Part shown: positions 16,830 through 25,389 of the stretch, piece by piece | Layout: the number at the start of each line of letters is the position of its first letter | How positions within the stretch are numbered: the stretch's first letter is position 1 | Origin: JADJPO01 sp963724535 | Lineage (GTDB): Bacteria > Actinomycetota > Actinomycetes > Actinomycetales > Kineosporiaceae | Reading direction: 5' to 3' | Assembly: GCA_963724535.1 (NCBI GenBank) | Contig: CAVRVD010000016.1 | Location: forward strand, 248,001-312,000 | DNA length: 64,000 bases | Notes under the pieces: generated by a model | Databases searched by the model: none | What the model saw: the letters and a program-made list of their open reading frames with translations, nothing else | Told to the model about the DNA's origin: nothing | Program-made: the position numbers and the translations under genes

Positions 16830-17800
16830 CCAGCGGCTCCGCCTCCGCGGTCAGGCGCACAGACGATGCTGTGGTGCGGGTTCCGGGCGGCTCCTACACG
16901 ATGGGGTCGGACCGGCACTACCCGGAAGAGGCACCCACCCACCGGGTCGCCGTCGACGGGTTTCGGATGAGCCGGACGACGGTCACCAACCGCGAGTACG
17001 GGGTCTTCGTCGAGGCTACCGGGTACCAGACCGTGGCCGAGCGCCCACTGGACCCGGCCGACTATCCCGGTGCCCCGGCGGAGAACCTCGTCCCGGGGTC
17101 GCTCGTGTTCACCATGACGCCGGGTCCGGTCGACCTGCGCCACCTCAGCCAGTGGTGGACCTGGACGCCGGACGCGTGCTGGCACCGGCCGGAGGGCCCG
17201 GGCAGCAGCATCGACGACCGGCTCGACCACCCGGTGGTCCACGTCGCGTTCGAGGACGCCGCTGCCTACGCGGCCTGGGCCGGCCTCCAGCTGCCGACCG
17301 AGGCCGAATGGGAGCTCGCGGCCCGGGGAGGTCTTGACGGCAAGGACTTCGTCTGGGGCGACGATGCGGTGCCCGGCGGGGTGTACCTGGCCAACTTCTG
17401 GCAGGGGGACTTCCCCTGGCGCAACAGCGAGGCCGACGGCTTCGCCGGGACGGCACCCGTCGGCTCGTTCCCGGCCAACGGCTTCGGCCTGTTCGACATA
17501 GCCGGGAACGTCTGGGAGTGGACGACCGACTGGTACGCCGACCGGCATCCGGCGGACGCCGACAAGCCGTGCTGCGTTCCGTCCAACCCCCGTGGTCCGT
17601 CTGTCGAGTCGAGCTACGATCCGGCCCAACCCTATGTCAGAGTCCCTCGCCGCGTGATCAAAGGGGGCTCGTTCCTGTGTGCCGACGAGTACTGTCGGCG
17701 CTACCGGCCGGCCGCCCGCCGGCCTCAGATGGTCGATACCGGAATGAGTCACGTCGGGTTCCGGACCATCTCGCGAGAGGGACCACCCGTCGGTGAGTGA
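16826..17800 (+). CDS. Formylglycine-generating enzyme (SUMF1 family), oxygen-dependent sulfatase maturase
   Basis: 324 residues. FGE uses copper and O2 to oxidise the active-site Cys of a sulfatase to formylglycine. Family features: VVRVPGGSYTMGSDRHYPEE at the N-terminus, LPTEAEWELAARGG (~151-164), GNVWEWTTDWY, and the catalytic pair Cys285/Cys290 in SFLCADEYCRRYR, equivalent to the C-x4-C pair in characterised bacterial FGE; the end, SHVGFRT, is also typical. Both cysteines are present, so activity is expected. The ATG lies inside the sulfatase stop (ATGA), so substrate and maturase are made together. A second, oxygen-independent maturase is encoded at 28422. Confidence 0.92.
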   Translation: MTSGSASAVRRTDDAVVRVPGGSYTMGSDRHYPEEAPTHRVAVDGFRMSRTTVTNREYGVFVEATGYQTVAERPLDPADYPGAPAENLVPGSLVFTMTPGPVDLRHLSQWWTWTPDACWHRPEGPGSSIDDRLDHPVVHVAFEDAAAYAAWAGLQLPTEAEWELAARGGLDGKDFVWGDDAVPGGVYLANFWQGDFPWRNSEADGFAGTAPVGSFPANGFGLFDIAGNVWEWTTDWYADRHPADADKPCCVPSNPRGPSVESSYDPAQPYVRVPRRVIKGGSFLCADEYCRRYRPAARRPQMVDTGMSHVGFRTISREGPPVGE

Positions 17801-18704
17801 TGACTTGCTGCCCTCGTGGCGTGATGGGGCCGCCCGCGCGGCACTGGTGAACTTCCTTGCCCGCGCCGAGGACATCCCGCCGGAGGACCGCCTCGCCGTC
17901 TTCGACAATGACGGCACCCTGTGGTGCGAGAAGCCCCGCTACCCGCAGCTCGACTTCTTCGTCTGGCAGCTGCACCAGGCGGTTGCCGAGCGACCTCGGT
18001 ATCGCGACGTGCCGGAGTACGACGCGCTACTCCGCGGCGACATGGCTACTGTCGCCGGCTTCGGGCTGGAGCGCGTCGCGGTGGCACTGCTCGGCCTGTT
18101 CGACGGGATCGAACCGGAGGCGTTCGAGGATCGAGTCCGCGCCTTCTTCGAAGATTCCCGCCATCCCACCCGCGGTCGGCGTTACGACCAGATGACCTAC
18201 CAGCCGATGCTGGAGCTGCTCGACTCGCTCGAACAGCGGGGCTTCACCAACTGCATCGTCACCGGCGGCGGAACCGAGTTCGTGCGGGCCGTCAGCCGGC
18301 GCCTCTATGGCGTCCCGCCGGAGCGCGTGGTCGGCACGCTCGTGACCTACGCGTTCGACCGGCATAACGGTCGTCCCGTGCTTCTGCGGACCACGAGTGT
18401 TCAGGGTGCGGCCAACGAGGGCCCGGCCAAGATTGCCAACATTCAGGTCGCGCTCGGGCGCAGGCCGATCCTCGCCGCCGGGAACTCACCGGGAGACGCA
18501 GAGATGCTCGACTACACCGCCGCCGGAGACCGGCTCGGCTTGGCACTGCTGGTCAACCACGATGACGAGGTGCGCGAGTACGCCTACGAGAGCGAGGCCG
18601 CGACATTCGGCTCGCAGGAGCCTATCTCCGCCACCGCGGCTCGATTGGGGTGGACACAGGTGAGCATGCGAACGGACTGGGCCGCCGTGTTCCCGCCGGT
18701 CTGA
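17793..18704 (+). CDS. HAD-superfamily hydrolase
   Basis: 303 residues. Motif I FDNDGTLW carries the nucleophile Asp38 and the general acid Asp40; motif II is CIVTGGGTEF (Thr); motif III Lys in NEGPAKIANI; motif IV AAGNSPGDAEML. A C1-type helical cap lies between motifs I and II. The layout is phosphoserine-phosphatase-like, so a phosphatase acting on a small phosphate ester is likely; the substrate is unknown. GTG at 17793 overlaps the FGE stop by eight bases, so it is part of the sulfatase operon. It may process a product released by the sulfatase, which is inference from position. Confidence 0.82.
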   Translation: MSDDLLPSWRDGAARAALVNFLARAEDIPPEDRLAVFDNDGTLWCEKPRYPQLDFFVWQLHQAVAERPRYRDVPEYDALLRGDMATVAGFGLERVAVALLGLFDGIEPEAFEDRVRAFFEDSRHPTRGRRYDQMTYQPMLELLDSLEQRGFTNCIVTGGGTEFVRAVSRRLYGVPPERVVGTLVTYAFDRHNGRPVLLRTTSVQGAANEGPAKIANIQVALGRRPILAAGNSPGDAEMLDYTAAGDRLGLALLVNHDDEVREYAYESEAATFGSQEPISATAARLGWTQVSMRTDWAAVFPPV

Positions 18705-18709
18705 TCACG

Positions 18710-19912
18710 ATGCCCGCCGACGAGCCGGACGAGATCGCGACGTTCTACGACGCCCACCCGTATCCTCCGCCCCTCGACGGTCTCGAGCGGTACCAGCGTG
18801 GTTGGACCGAGGAACGGGGTCGCGTCGAGCATCATCGGATATGGCCGAACCGTCGGTTTCTCGCCGACCACGAGATCTTGATCGCCGGATGCGGCACCTC
18901 GCAGGCGGCGAAGTGGGCGGCGCGCTATCCGCGCGCACGCGTCGTCGGGATCGACGTCAGCGCAACGAGCATCGAGCGGACCAGACGTCTCGCCGAGCGA
19001 CACGACCTGCGGAACCTGGAGCTCCACCACCTGCCCATCGAGGAGGTCGAGCGGTTGGGCAGGGCCTTCGATCAGATCGTGTGCACCGGCGTCCTCCACC
19101 ATCTGGCCGAGCCCGAGGCCGGTCTGCTCGCGCTGCGTCGGGTGCTGGCCGCGGGGGGCGCCCTGGACGCCATGGTCTACGCCCGGTACGGACGGACCGG
19201 CGTCTACATGCTGCAGGAGTACTGCCGGCTGCTCGGGGTTCGTCCCGACCCGGGCGAGATCGATGACCTCGTCGCATCGCTCCGCGAGCTCCCGCTCGGC
19301 CACCCACTCAGCCATCTGCTGCGCAACATCCCGGACTTCGCCGACGACGACGCGTTGGCCGATGCCCTGCTCAACCCCCGCGACCGGGCGTTCTCGGTTC
19401 CCGAGGTGTTCGCCCTGCTGGACGCGGCCGGTCTGCGCTTCGGCCGATGGACACGCCAGGCTCCCTACCTACCGCAGTGCGGAGCGCTCACCGAGCTGCC
19501 CCACGGTCGTCGGATCGCCGAGCTGCCCGTTTCCGACCAGTACGCCGCTCTGGAACTGTTCCGGGGCATCATGGTTCGCCACAGTTTCATCGCCTCTCGA
19601 GGTGACGAACCGGCCACCGACCTGCGATTCGACGACAACAGCGCGCGCACGTACGTCCCTGTCCGGACGACAACCTCGATCGCGGTCGAGGACAGACTCC
19701 CGGACGGCGTGGCCGCCGCGTTGCTGAACCGCGCCCACACCTTCACTGATCTGGTCCTCTTCGCAACACCTGAGCAGAAACAGATCTGGGAGCTGATCGA
19801 CGGGCACCGAGCGATCGCAGAGATCAGCGACGATGTCGCCTTCTTCGAACGTCTGTGGTGGCACGACCTCATCGTGATCGACGCATCGTCGCGGGGCTCC
19901 ATCGGTCCGTGA
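18710..19912 (+). CDS. Class I SAM-dependent methyltransferase
   Basis: 400 residues. The Rossmann-fold methyltransferase domain occupies ~1-180: motif I ILIAGCGTSQAAKWAARYP, acidic motif II VVGIDVSATSIE, motif IV FDQIVCTGVLHHL. The C-terminal ~200 residues (PDFADDDALADALL, FSVPEVFALLDAAGLRFGRW) resemble proteins often annotated as methyltransferases with a C-terminal regulatory extension. The end FFERLWWHDLIVIDASS holds a Trp pair. ATG at 18710 is five bases after the HAD stop; no strong ribosome site, so coupling is likely. Last gene of the sulfatase operon. Substrate unknown. Confidence 0.8.
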   Translation: MPADEPDEIATFYDAHPYPPPLDGLERYQRGWTEERGRVEHHRIWPNRRFLADHEILIAGCGTSQAAKWAARYPRARVVGIDVSATSIERTRRLAERHDLRNLELHHLPIEEVERLGRAFDQIVCTGVLHHLAEPEAGLLALRRVLAAGGALDAMVYARYGRTGVYMLQEYCRLLGVRPDPGEIDDLVASLRELPLGHPLSHLLRNIPDFADDDALADALLNPRDRAFSVPEVFALLDAAGLRFGRWTRQAPYLPQCGALTELPHGRRIAELPVSDQYAALELFRGIMVRHSFIASRGDEPATDLRFDDNSARTYVPVRTTTSIAVEDRLPDGVAAALLNRAHTFTDLVLFATPEQKQIWELIDGHRAIAEISDDVAFFERLWWHDLIVIDASSRGSIGP

Positions 19913-20012
19913 GCCGCCTGGGTCGCGCGCGCCCATGCTCGAGGCTCACTACTAGCACTCAGGGGCTGGTGCCAGCAGGGCTCACCCCGATGGAACCAAC
20001 GGAGGCGATGCG

Positions 20013-20453
20013 ATGTCCGAGACACTGCAGGTCGATGCGATCGGCCCGGTCGACGTGGCCGTGATCATGTTCGAGGGCAACCGCTTCAACGGCGACGTGG
20101 CCCCAGCACTGGCCGAGTTGCAGGGCCAGGGGACGGTCCGGATCATCGACGCTGCCTTCGTGCTGAAGGAGGCGGATGGCACTGCGTCGGTGGTCGAGGT
20201 CGAGGACGCCGACGTGGCGGAGGCCTTCGAACGGGTGACCGGTTCCCAGCTGGACCTGTTGAACGACGTGGACCTCAACGGGATCGCCGCTGGTCTGCCC
20301 GCCAACTCGTCGGCGCTGGTAGTGGTCTGGGAGAACTCCTGGGCGGCCCGGTTCGCCGGCGCCGTCCGCGAGTCCCACGGCCAGCTGGTCGCGTTCGAGC
20401 GGATCCCCCGGGACATCGTGCTGCGGGCCGTCGCAGCCCTGGAAGAGGAGTAG
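20013..20453 (+). CDS. DUF6325-family protein
   Basis: 146 residues, similar to DUF6325/DUF1269-like small actinobacterial proteins: VDVAVIMFEGNRFNGDVAPA at the N-terminus, RIIDAAFVLKEADGTASVVE, and NSSALVVVWENSWAARFAGA in the second half. Function unknown; members commonly sit beside SHOCT proteins in stress-related neighbourhoods. ATG preceded by GGAGG. Followed five bases later by the SHOCT gene, so the two are an operon. Confidence 0.75.
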   Translation: MSETLQVDAIGPVDVAVIMFEGNRFNGDVAPALAELQGQGTVRIIDAAFVLKEADGTASVVEVEDADVAEAFERVTGSQLDLLNDVDLNGIAAGLPANSSALVVVWENSWAARFAGAVRESHGQLVAFERIPRDIVLRAVAALEEE

Positions 20454-20458
20454 GCACT

Positions 20459-20731
20459 ATGCGCAGACGTGTGGGACGCCCTGGGCTGATGGGGACGATG
20501 GCGCGCACTGCCGTGATTGCCGGCACCGCAACAGCGGTCAGCGGCAACGTGCAGCAACGCCAGGCACAGCGTGCCGCTCAGCAGCCACCGGCTCAGCCCG
20601 CGCCGGTGCCGGCATCTTCCTCGACCGAGGACCGTTTCGCCAGGCTCCGGGAGCTCGGCGAACTCAAGACCGCGGGACTGCTCACCGAGGAGGAGTTCGC
20701 CGCGGAGAAGGCGAAGATCCTGGCCGGCTAG
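20459..20731 (+). CDS. SHOCT-domain small protein
   Basis: 90 residues. N-terminal basic/hydrophobic stretch (MARTAVIAGTATAVSGNVQQ), a Gln/Ala/Pro-rich linker, then a C-terminal SHOCT motif (LRELGELKTAGLLTEEEFAA-EKAKILAG), a short two-helix module found at protein ends that likely mediates oligomerisation. Starts five bases after the DUF6325 gene. Its stop overlaps that of the convergent methyltransferase by 4 bp. Confidence 0.8.
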   Translation: MRRRVGRPGLMGTMARTAVIAGTATAVSGNVQQRQAQRAAQQPPAQPAPVPASSSTEDRFARLRELGELKTAGLLTEEEFAAEKAKILAG

Positions 20732-21558
20732 CCGTCGGTGTCGGGTTGCTGCCGAGGTCCGAAGAACTTGTGCAGCAGCTCGCCCGACTTGGCGGCCACG
20801 ACGAGGAACCGGTTGTGCGGGTACTGGTAGATCTGCTCCGCGTCATAGGCGAAGGAGTTGACCGACGGCACCGCGTCGAACTCCTGGAACTGCACATCGC
20901 GGAAGAACAGGCGCAGGTCGTTGTAGACCAGACCGAGCTGGTCGGGGGTGATCCAGACGTCGGCCCGCGAGTTGGTGTCCTCGGCGGTCATGTTCATGTC
21001 CCACGTCGCGTGGTTGTGCGGCACCCGGGCGGCGGTCGCGCCGGGGTAGGAGCAGAACTCCAGCGCCACCACGCCGCCGGGTCGCAGACTGCGGTGCATG
21101 GCCCGCAGGATGTCGATCCGGGTCTGGCGCATGCAGATGTGTTGCATGGTGATCAGCGAGTACACCAGGTCGTAGGACTGCGGCGGCGCCTCGCCGCAGT
21201 CGTGCCCGTTGGTGGACCAGAACTGCGAGCGTTGCAGGGCAGGGCTGGTCCTTGCGTGGGTGAGCATGTTCTCGCTGATGTCCACGCCGTCGATGTTGCG
21301 GAACCCGAGCCCGGCGAAGGCCTCCATCACCCGGCCGACGCCGCAGCCGAAGTCGAGGATCCGCAGGTCGAAGTCGACGGGCTCCTCGTTGGGGCGGCGC
21401 CGCAGGTACTCGTTCATGATGAACTGCGCCTGCCAGTTCGCCTGCTGGCGGATCACCGGGTACATGGCGCCGACCATCGCTTCGGCGTCGGTGCGGCTGG
21501 TCGTGTGCTCCTCGTAGATCGAGCGCTGCCGCTGCGCGTACTCCTCGATCGTGTCCAT
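20728..21558 (-). CDS. Class I SAM-dependent methyltransferase
   Basis: 276 residues. Motif I LRILDFGCGVGRVMEAFAGL, motif II NIDGVDISENML, motif IV SYDLVYSLITMQHI, motif VI LRPGGVVALEFCSYPG. The N-terminal helix (IEEYAQRQRSIYEEHTTSRT) and the C-terminal part (YQYPHNRFLVVAAK) do not identify the substrate. ATG at 21558 is preferred because GGGAG lies five bases upstream; the upstream extension to 21750 is Pro/Arg-rich and looks like leader DNA. Not part of the sulfatase operon (opposite strand). Confidence 0.8.
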   Translation of the reverse strand: MDTIEEYAQRQRSIYEEHTTSRTDAEAMVGAMYPVIRQQANWQAQFIMNEYLRRRPNEEPVDFDLRILDFGCGVGRVMEAFAGLGFRNIDGVDISENMLTHARTSPALQRSQFWSTNGHDCGEAPPQSYDLVYSLITMQHICMRQTRIDILRAMHRSLRPGGVVALEFCSYPGATAARVPHNHATWDMNMTAEDTNSRADVWITPDQLGLVYNDLRLFFRDVQFQEFDAVPSVNSFAYDAEQIYQYPHNRFLVVAAKSGELLHKFFGPRQQPDTDG

Positions 21559-21754
21559 GGATGCTCCCATTCGAGCCGGGCGCGGATGCCGTGGCGTGTC
21601 GCTGCTGTTGTCGACACCCGCCAGGCCCACATTGAGCCCCGCGGGCGTGGCGGTCGGACGACGGGGGTGGGGCGCCGCGGCCCGGCCCACCGGCCCGTTC
21701 GGCTCACAGAGCGGCGGACGGTCGCCGTTAGCGCCAGCCGACGGCATCACGCAC

Positions 21755-21901
21755 CTAGGGTCCCATCTGGTCGCTCGGCCAGTCGCCCCAGTCGCGGTCG
21801 CGTCGTTCGCGCCTCGCGAGGGGGTCCCACCGGCGGACCATCCACCAGCTCGCTGTGGCGATCAGGATGGCGAGCCCGACGACGGTCAGCCAGAGGATCA
21901 C
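21755..21901 (-). CDS. 48-residue single-span membrane protein coupled to SulP
   Basis: Begins with GTG at 21901, inside the SulP stop (GTGA overlap). Sequence layout: one N-terminal hydrophobic helix (MILWLTVVGLAILIATASW), then a basic, tryptophan-containing tail (VRRWDPLARRERRDRDWGDW). Predicted one-pass membrane peptide. The tight overlap suggests a stoichiometric accessory subunit or regulator of the transporter; I know of no named family. Confidence 0.6.
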   Translation of the reverse strand: MILWLTVVGLAILIATASWWMVRRWDPLARRERRDRDWGDWPSDQMGP

Positions 21902-23580
21902 GATGTGCCCCCGCTCGGTGTCTGCTCTGCGATCCACAACAGCGCGTCGTCGTGGGCTCGGCGCACGGTCTCGCCGATGAACGCGGTTCCTCGGTAGACA
22001 CTGCCCTCGCCGAACTCGTCGATCGCGCCGGTCTCGTGGAGCTGGCGGATCATCCGGGAGTTGTCGGTGACGATGACGAGCCTGCTGTCGACCTGTCGCA
22101 GCGATCGGGCGTAGGTGCGTAGGACGTCGAGCAGGGTCGCGCCGGCGTCGTCGGCGCCGCGGATCCGCAGGATCACCACCGAGTTCCGCGAGGTTGGGGT
22201 GACGTCGGGCATCTGGTCGAGCAACACGGCTGCCGTGGCGAAAAAGATCGCCCCGTACGGTTGGAGCACGACCACCTCGCGCGTGGGTAGGACGGCAGGA
22301 GGGTCGGCCTCGATGACACGGCCGTCGTCCCGGAACACCACTCGGCGGGTGACGAGCCGTGACGACTGGCGGGCTACGAACAAGATCACTGAGATCCCGA
22401 CGCCGACCAGGACCGCGTACTGAAGTGGAATGATCATGGTCAGGACGAGCGTGATCGACATCACCGTCAGGGGAACCGGCCCGGTTCGGGCGATCGAGAG
22501 CACCTTGGCAGGCTTGACGGTGCCGACACCGACCACGATGAGCAGCGCCGCGAGGGCCGGCATCGCGACGAGCTTGACGGCTGGGGCGAACACGACGATC
22601 ACCACGGCCATGACGGCGGCGGCGAACAGCATGGCCCGGCGAGTTCGCGCGCCGGCGCTCACCACCAGCGAGCTGGCCGACATCGAGCCGCCGACCGGCA
22701 TCCCCTGGAACAACCCCGCCACGATGTTGCCTGCCCCTTGGCCGACGAAGTCCTGGGAGGCATTGGGGGGGCTGCCGTCAGGATTCGGGAACGCGGCCGA
22801 TACCCCCGCACCCTGGACGAGGCCGACGAACGCCAACGCGGCAGCGGGGACGACCAGTGACGGCATCTCGCTGATGATGGGGAGCTGGACGAACGGAAGC
22901 GAACTCGGCACGTCGGCGATGTCGCGCACCAGGGCGACCTCGCGGTCGAACGCTCGGAACACCGCAGCAACGGCCGATCCGGCGAACACCGCCACCACCA
23001 GACCGAGAGAACCCAGCCGGGTCCGCTGCAGGTATACGATCAGAGTGATCGACACCACTCCCACGACAACCGTCGGGAGATCCACACGGCCGAGGTGGAG
23101 CAGCAGATCGAACGCCCGCAGGACGCGGTTGTCGCCGCTGGCGTCGTAGCCGGTGAAGTCGTCGAGCTGACCGAGCACGATGTTCAGGCCGACCGCGGTG
23201 ACGAAGCCGGTCATGACCGAGTTCGAGACGAAACGCAGGAACGAACCCAACCTCAACAACCCCGCGACGACCATCACCGCGCCCGTCAAGATCGTCAAGG
23301 TGAACAGCGATCGAGCCGGATCGTCGCGTCCGGCGAGATCGACGTCGGCGACAATGATCGACATCGCTCCGGTGGCCTGGACGGCCATGAACGCCGTGCT
23401 CGTGAACAGCGCACCGCCGGCCACTCCGTACATGTACGCATAGAGGCCGGCCACAGGGTTCACGCCCGCCAGAAGGCCGCTCGCCAGACCGTCGGGCACG
23501 CTCTCGATGCCGAGCACCAGCCCGGCCATCGCGTCATCCTTGGCGGTCCGGCGCATGAACAGTGAGCGCGGTCGGGTCAC
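21898..23580 (-). CDS. SulP-family anion transporter with C-terminal STAS domain
   Basis: About 560 residues. SulP proteins move sulfate, bicarbonate or other anions, usually driven by H+ or Na+. The membrane domain (~1-420) opens with KDDAMAGLVLGIESVPDGLA and contains ASQDFVGQGAGNIVAGLFQG and GMPVGGSMSASSLVVSAGAR, the conserved substrate-site region. A cytosolic STAS domain (~440-560; RNSVVILRIRGADDAGATLL) follows. The start is uncertain: AGGAGG lies around 23601-23606, the first good start after it is GTG 23580, and a longer form from GTG 23646 is possible. A dyad lies upstream at 23680. With sulfatases nearby, sulfate is a plausible substrate, but SulP specificity cannot be read from sequence. 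Confidence 0.85.
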   Translation of the reverse strand: MTRPRSLFMRRTAKDDAMAGLVLGIESVPDGLASGLLAGVNPVAGLYAYMYGVAGGALFTSTAFMAVQATGAMSIIVADVDLAGRDDPARSLFTLTILTGAVMVVAGLLRLGSFLRFVSNSVMTGFVTAVGLNIVLGQLDDFTGYDASGDNRVLRAFDLLLHLGRVDLPTVVVGVVSITLIVYLQRTRLGSLGLVVAVFAGSAVAAVFRAFDREVALVRDIADVPSSLPFVQLPIISEMPSLVVPAAALAFVGLVQGAGVSAAFPNPDGSPPNASQDFVGQGAGNIVAGLFQGMPVGGSMSASSLVVSAGARTRRAMLFAAAVMAVVIVVFAPAVKLVAMPALAALLIVVGVGTVKPAKVLSIARTGPVPLTVMSITLVLTMIIPLQYAVLVGVGISVILFVARQSSRLVTRRVVFRDDGRVIEADPPAVLPTREVVVLQPYGAIFFATAAVLLDQMPDVTPTSRNSVVILRIRGADDAGATLLDVLRTYARSLRQVDSRLVIVTDNSRMIRQLHETGAIDEFGEGSVYRGTAFIGETVRRAHDDALLWIAEQTPSGGTS

Positions 23581-23679
23581 GGGGTACCGGATAGTGGTTC
23601 CTCCTTGTCCCCGATCCGGGCCATCTGCGTGGCCGCACGTCGACACACGCGACGCTAGGCCCGGAATTCGCTCGCCGCC

Positions 23680-23696
23680 TCACCCACGGCGGGGGA
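23680..23696. promoter_or_regulatory. CACCC-N5-GGGTG dyad, copy 4 (one mismatch)
   Basis: TCACCC-ACGGC-GGGGGA: perfect left arm, one mismatch in the right arm. It lies in the intergenic region between the divergent SulP gene and the HerA-like gene. Confidence 0.4.
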
Positions 23697-23812
23697 GGGC
23701 CGCTGTCGCCCGACGGGGTTAGCGTGATACCGGCCGCATCGTCGTGCGTAGAGGTCAGGATCGGTTCTGGGGCTGCTGCGGACGTGTGCCGGAGCCGGGA
23801 GGGCGAGCAGAG

Positions 23813-25234
23813 ATGATGGAGCATCACAACGGCGCCGGAGCCATGTCGCTGGACGGACGCACGTTCGCCGGCCACCTCAGTCTGGACACGCCGATCCTCA
23901 CCGGCGACCTGGTGCTGGTGCGGAGTCCGGCCATGACTCTGCTGGGTCAGGTCCTCGACAAGAGGGCCGACGGTGATGCCGTGGCGGTGGAGGGCGCGCT
24001 GCTCGCCCGCGTCGATGAGGGTCCCCAGCTCAGGATGTTCCTCCCGACGCCGTTCTCGGGTGCGGCCTTGGAGGCCGTCACCGCGGATGTCTTCTCCGCC
24101 CACCAGGCGTCGGTGCGGGCGGACCTTCCGGTGGCCTCCGTCCGGGTGGTGGAGCAGGAGAACCCCGCCATGCTCCGGTCCAAGGGCTTCAGCCGTCACA
24201 CGTTCCTGTGCGGGCAGAGCGGATCCGGCAAGACATACGCCCTCGGCGTCATCCTCGAGCGCCTCCTGCTGCACACCGGGCTGCGTATGGTCGTCGTGGA
24301 CCCCAACGCCGACTATGTGCGCCTGGCCGAGCAGCGACCTGACCTGGACGAGCAGACCGCCTCCCGACTACGGGCCGTGTCGGTGCGGGTGCTGAGGGCG
24401 GCGGCTCCGGGGCAACCCGCGCCTGCGGTCGGTGGAATGGCGACCGACCCGCTCTGCGTGGCGTTCCCCGAGCTCTCGCCGGCGGCCAAGGCGGCGGTCT
24501 TCCAGCTCGACCCCCTGAAGGACCGGGACGAGTACAGCATCCTGCTCGGATACGTCGAAAGGCTCCGCGCGGGCGAGGTCATCGACCTGGCTGCCGAGTT
24601 CGAGGCGAGCACCACGCCGGCCGAGGTCGCCCTGGGGCAGCGCATGCGCAACCTCGGGGTGGGCGACTGGAACCTATGGTCGCGAGGGCGGGCTCCGATC
24701 GGCGAGTTCCTCGATGCCCGGGCCCGCGCAACGGTCCTGGACCTGTCGGGGTTCGCCACGGCCGGTGAGCGCTCGACGGCCACAGTGGCGTTGCTGGACT
24801 ACCTGTGGGGGCGGCGCGAGGAGCGCACGCCCACGCTGGTCGTCATCGACGAGGCGCACAACGTATGCAGTGCCGACCCGCAGGACCAGATCCAGGCGCT
24901 GGCGACTCAACGCCTCGTGCAGATCGCCGGTGAGGGGCGCAAGTACGGGATCTGGCTGCTCCTGTCGACCCAACGCCCGTCGAAGATCCACCCGAACGTC
25001 GTGTCCCAGTGCGACAACCTGGCCCTGATGCGGATGAACTCCCCGGCCGACCTGGCCGAGCTTGCCGCCGTGTTCGGTTTCGCCCCCGCGAGCATGCTCG
25101 CGATGTCCCCGTTCTTCCGTCAGGGCGAGGTGCTGTTCGCCGGTCTGTTCTCGCCGGCGCCGACGGTCGCGCGGATGAGCCGGCGCTATACCCTTGAAGG
25201 AGGTTCGGACGTCCCGTTCCCGGCGGCGCTCTGA
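23813..25234 (+). CDS. HerA-like (DUF87/FtsK-HerA superfamily) ATPase
   Basis: About 473 residues. An N-terminal barrel-like region (~1-115) precedes a P-loop ATPase of the HerA/TraB type: Walker A LCGQSGSGKTYALGVILERL (~128-147), Walker B TLVVIDEAHNVCS (~335-347), a sensor region IWLLLSTQRPSKIHP, and QRLVQIAGEGRKYG with a likely arginine finger. HerA proteins translocate DNA, often with a NurA nuclease; no nuclease, SIR2 or other partner lies nearby, so a repair or defence role is not supported by context. ATG at 23813 follows a GGGAGGG stretch; ATG 23816 is equally possible. Divergent from SulP, with a dyad between. Confidence 0.8.
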   Translation: MMEHHNGAGAMSLDGRTFAGHLSLDTPILTGDLVLVRSPAMTLLGQVLDKRADGDAVAVEGALLARVDEGPQLRMFLPTPFSGAALEAVTADVFSAHQASVRADLPVASVRVVEQENPAMLRSKGFSRHTFLCGQSGSGKTYALGVILERLLLHTGLRMVVVDPNADYVRLAEQRPDLDEQTASRLRAVSVRVLRAAAPGQPAPAVGGMATDPLCVAFPELSPAAKAAVFQLDPLKDRDEYSILLGYVERLRAGEVIDLAAEFEASTTPAEVALGQRMRNLGVGDWNLWSRGRAPIGEFLDARARATVLDLSGFATAGERSTATVALLDYLWGRREERTPTLVVIDEAHNVCSADPQDQIQALATQRLVQIAGEGRKYGIWLLLSTQRPSKIHPNVVSQCDNLALMRMNSPADLAELAAVFGFAPASMLAMSPFFRQGEVLFAGLFSPAPTVARMSRRYTLEGGSDVPFPAAL

Positions 25235-25340
25235 AGGCTCTCGGTGCCGGACAGTCGCCATGGATAGGCACGGGGAGCTCGTCGACCATACGTGTGGGGC
25301 TGGTGCAGGGACGTTGAGGAGAACGGACGGAGCGAGAGGT

Positions 25341-25362
25341 GGTGCGTCGCTGTGACCGCACC
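25341..25362. terminator. Candidate bidirectional terminator hairpin
   Basis: GGTGCG-(10 bases)-CGCACC inverted repeat in the 155-bp gap between the convergent HerA-like and ion-channel genes. No U tract, as is common in high-GC actinobacteria. Confidence 0.35.
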
Positions 25363-25389
25363 GAAGAGAGCCCGACCCCCGCGATACAG

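Noticed and set aside
15339..21558. Sulfatase region as a natural-product gene cluster
   Set aside because: No synthase, synthetase, RiPP precursor or resistance gene; two methyltransferases and a LAL regulator alone are not enough.
21747..21763. Further dyad copy TCACGC-ACCTA-GGGTCC
   Set aside because: Three mismatches to the consensus, so not counted.
23813..25234. HerA-like gene as part of an anti-phage defence system
   Set aside because: No nuclease, SIR2, methyltransferase-helicase or other defence partner adjoins it.
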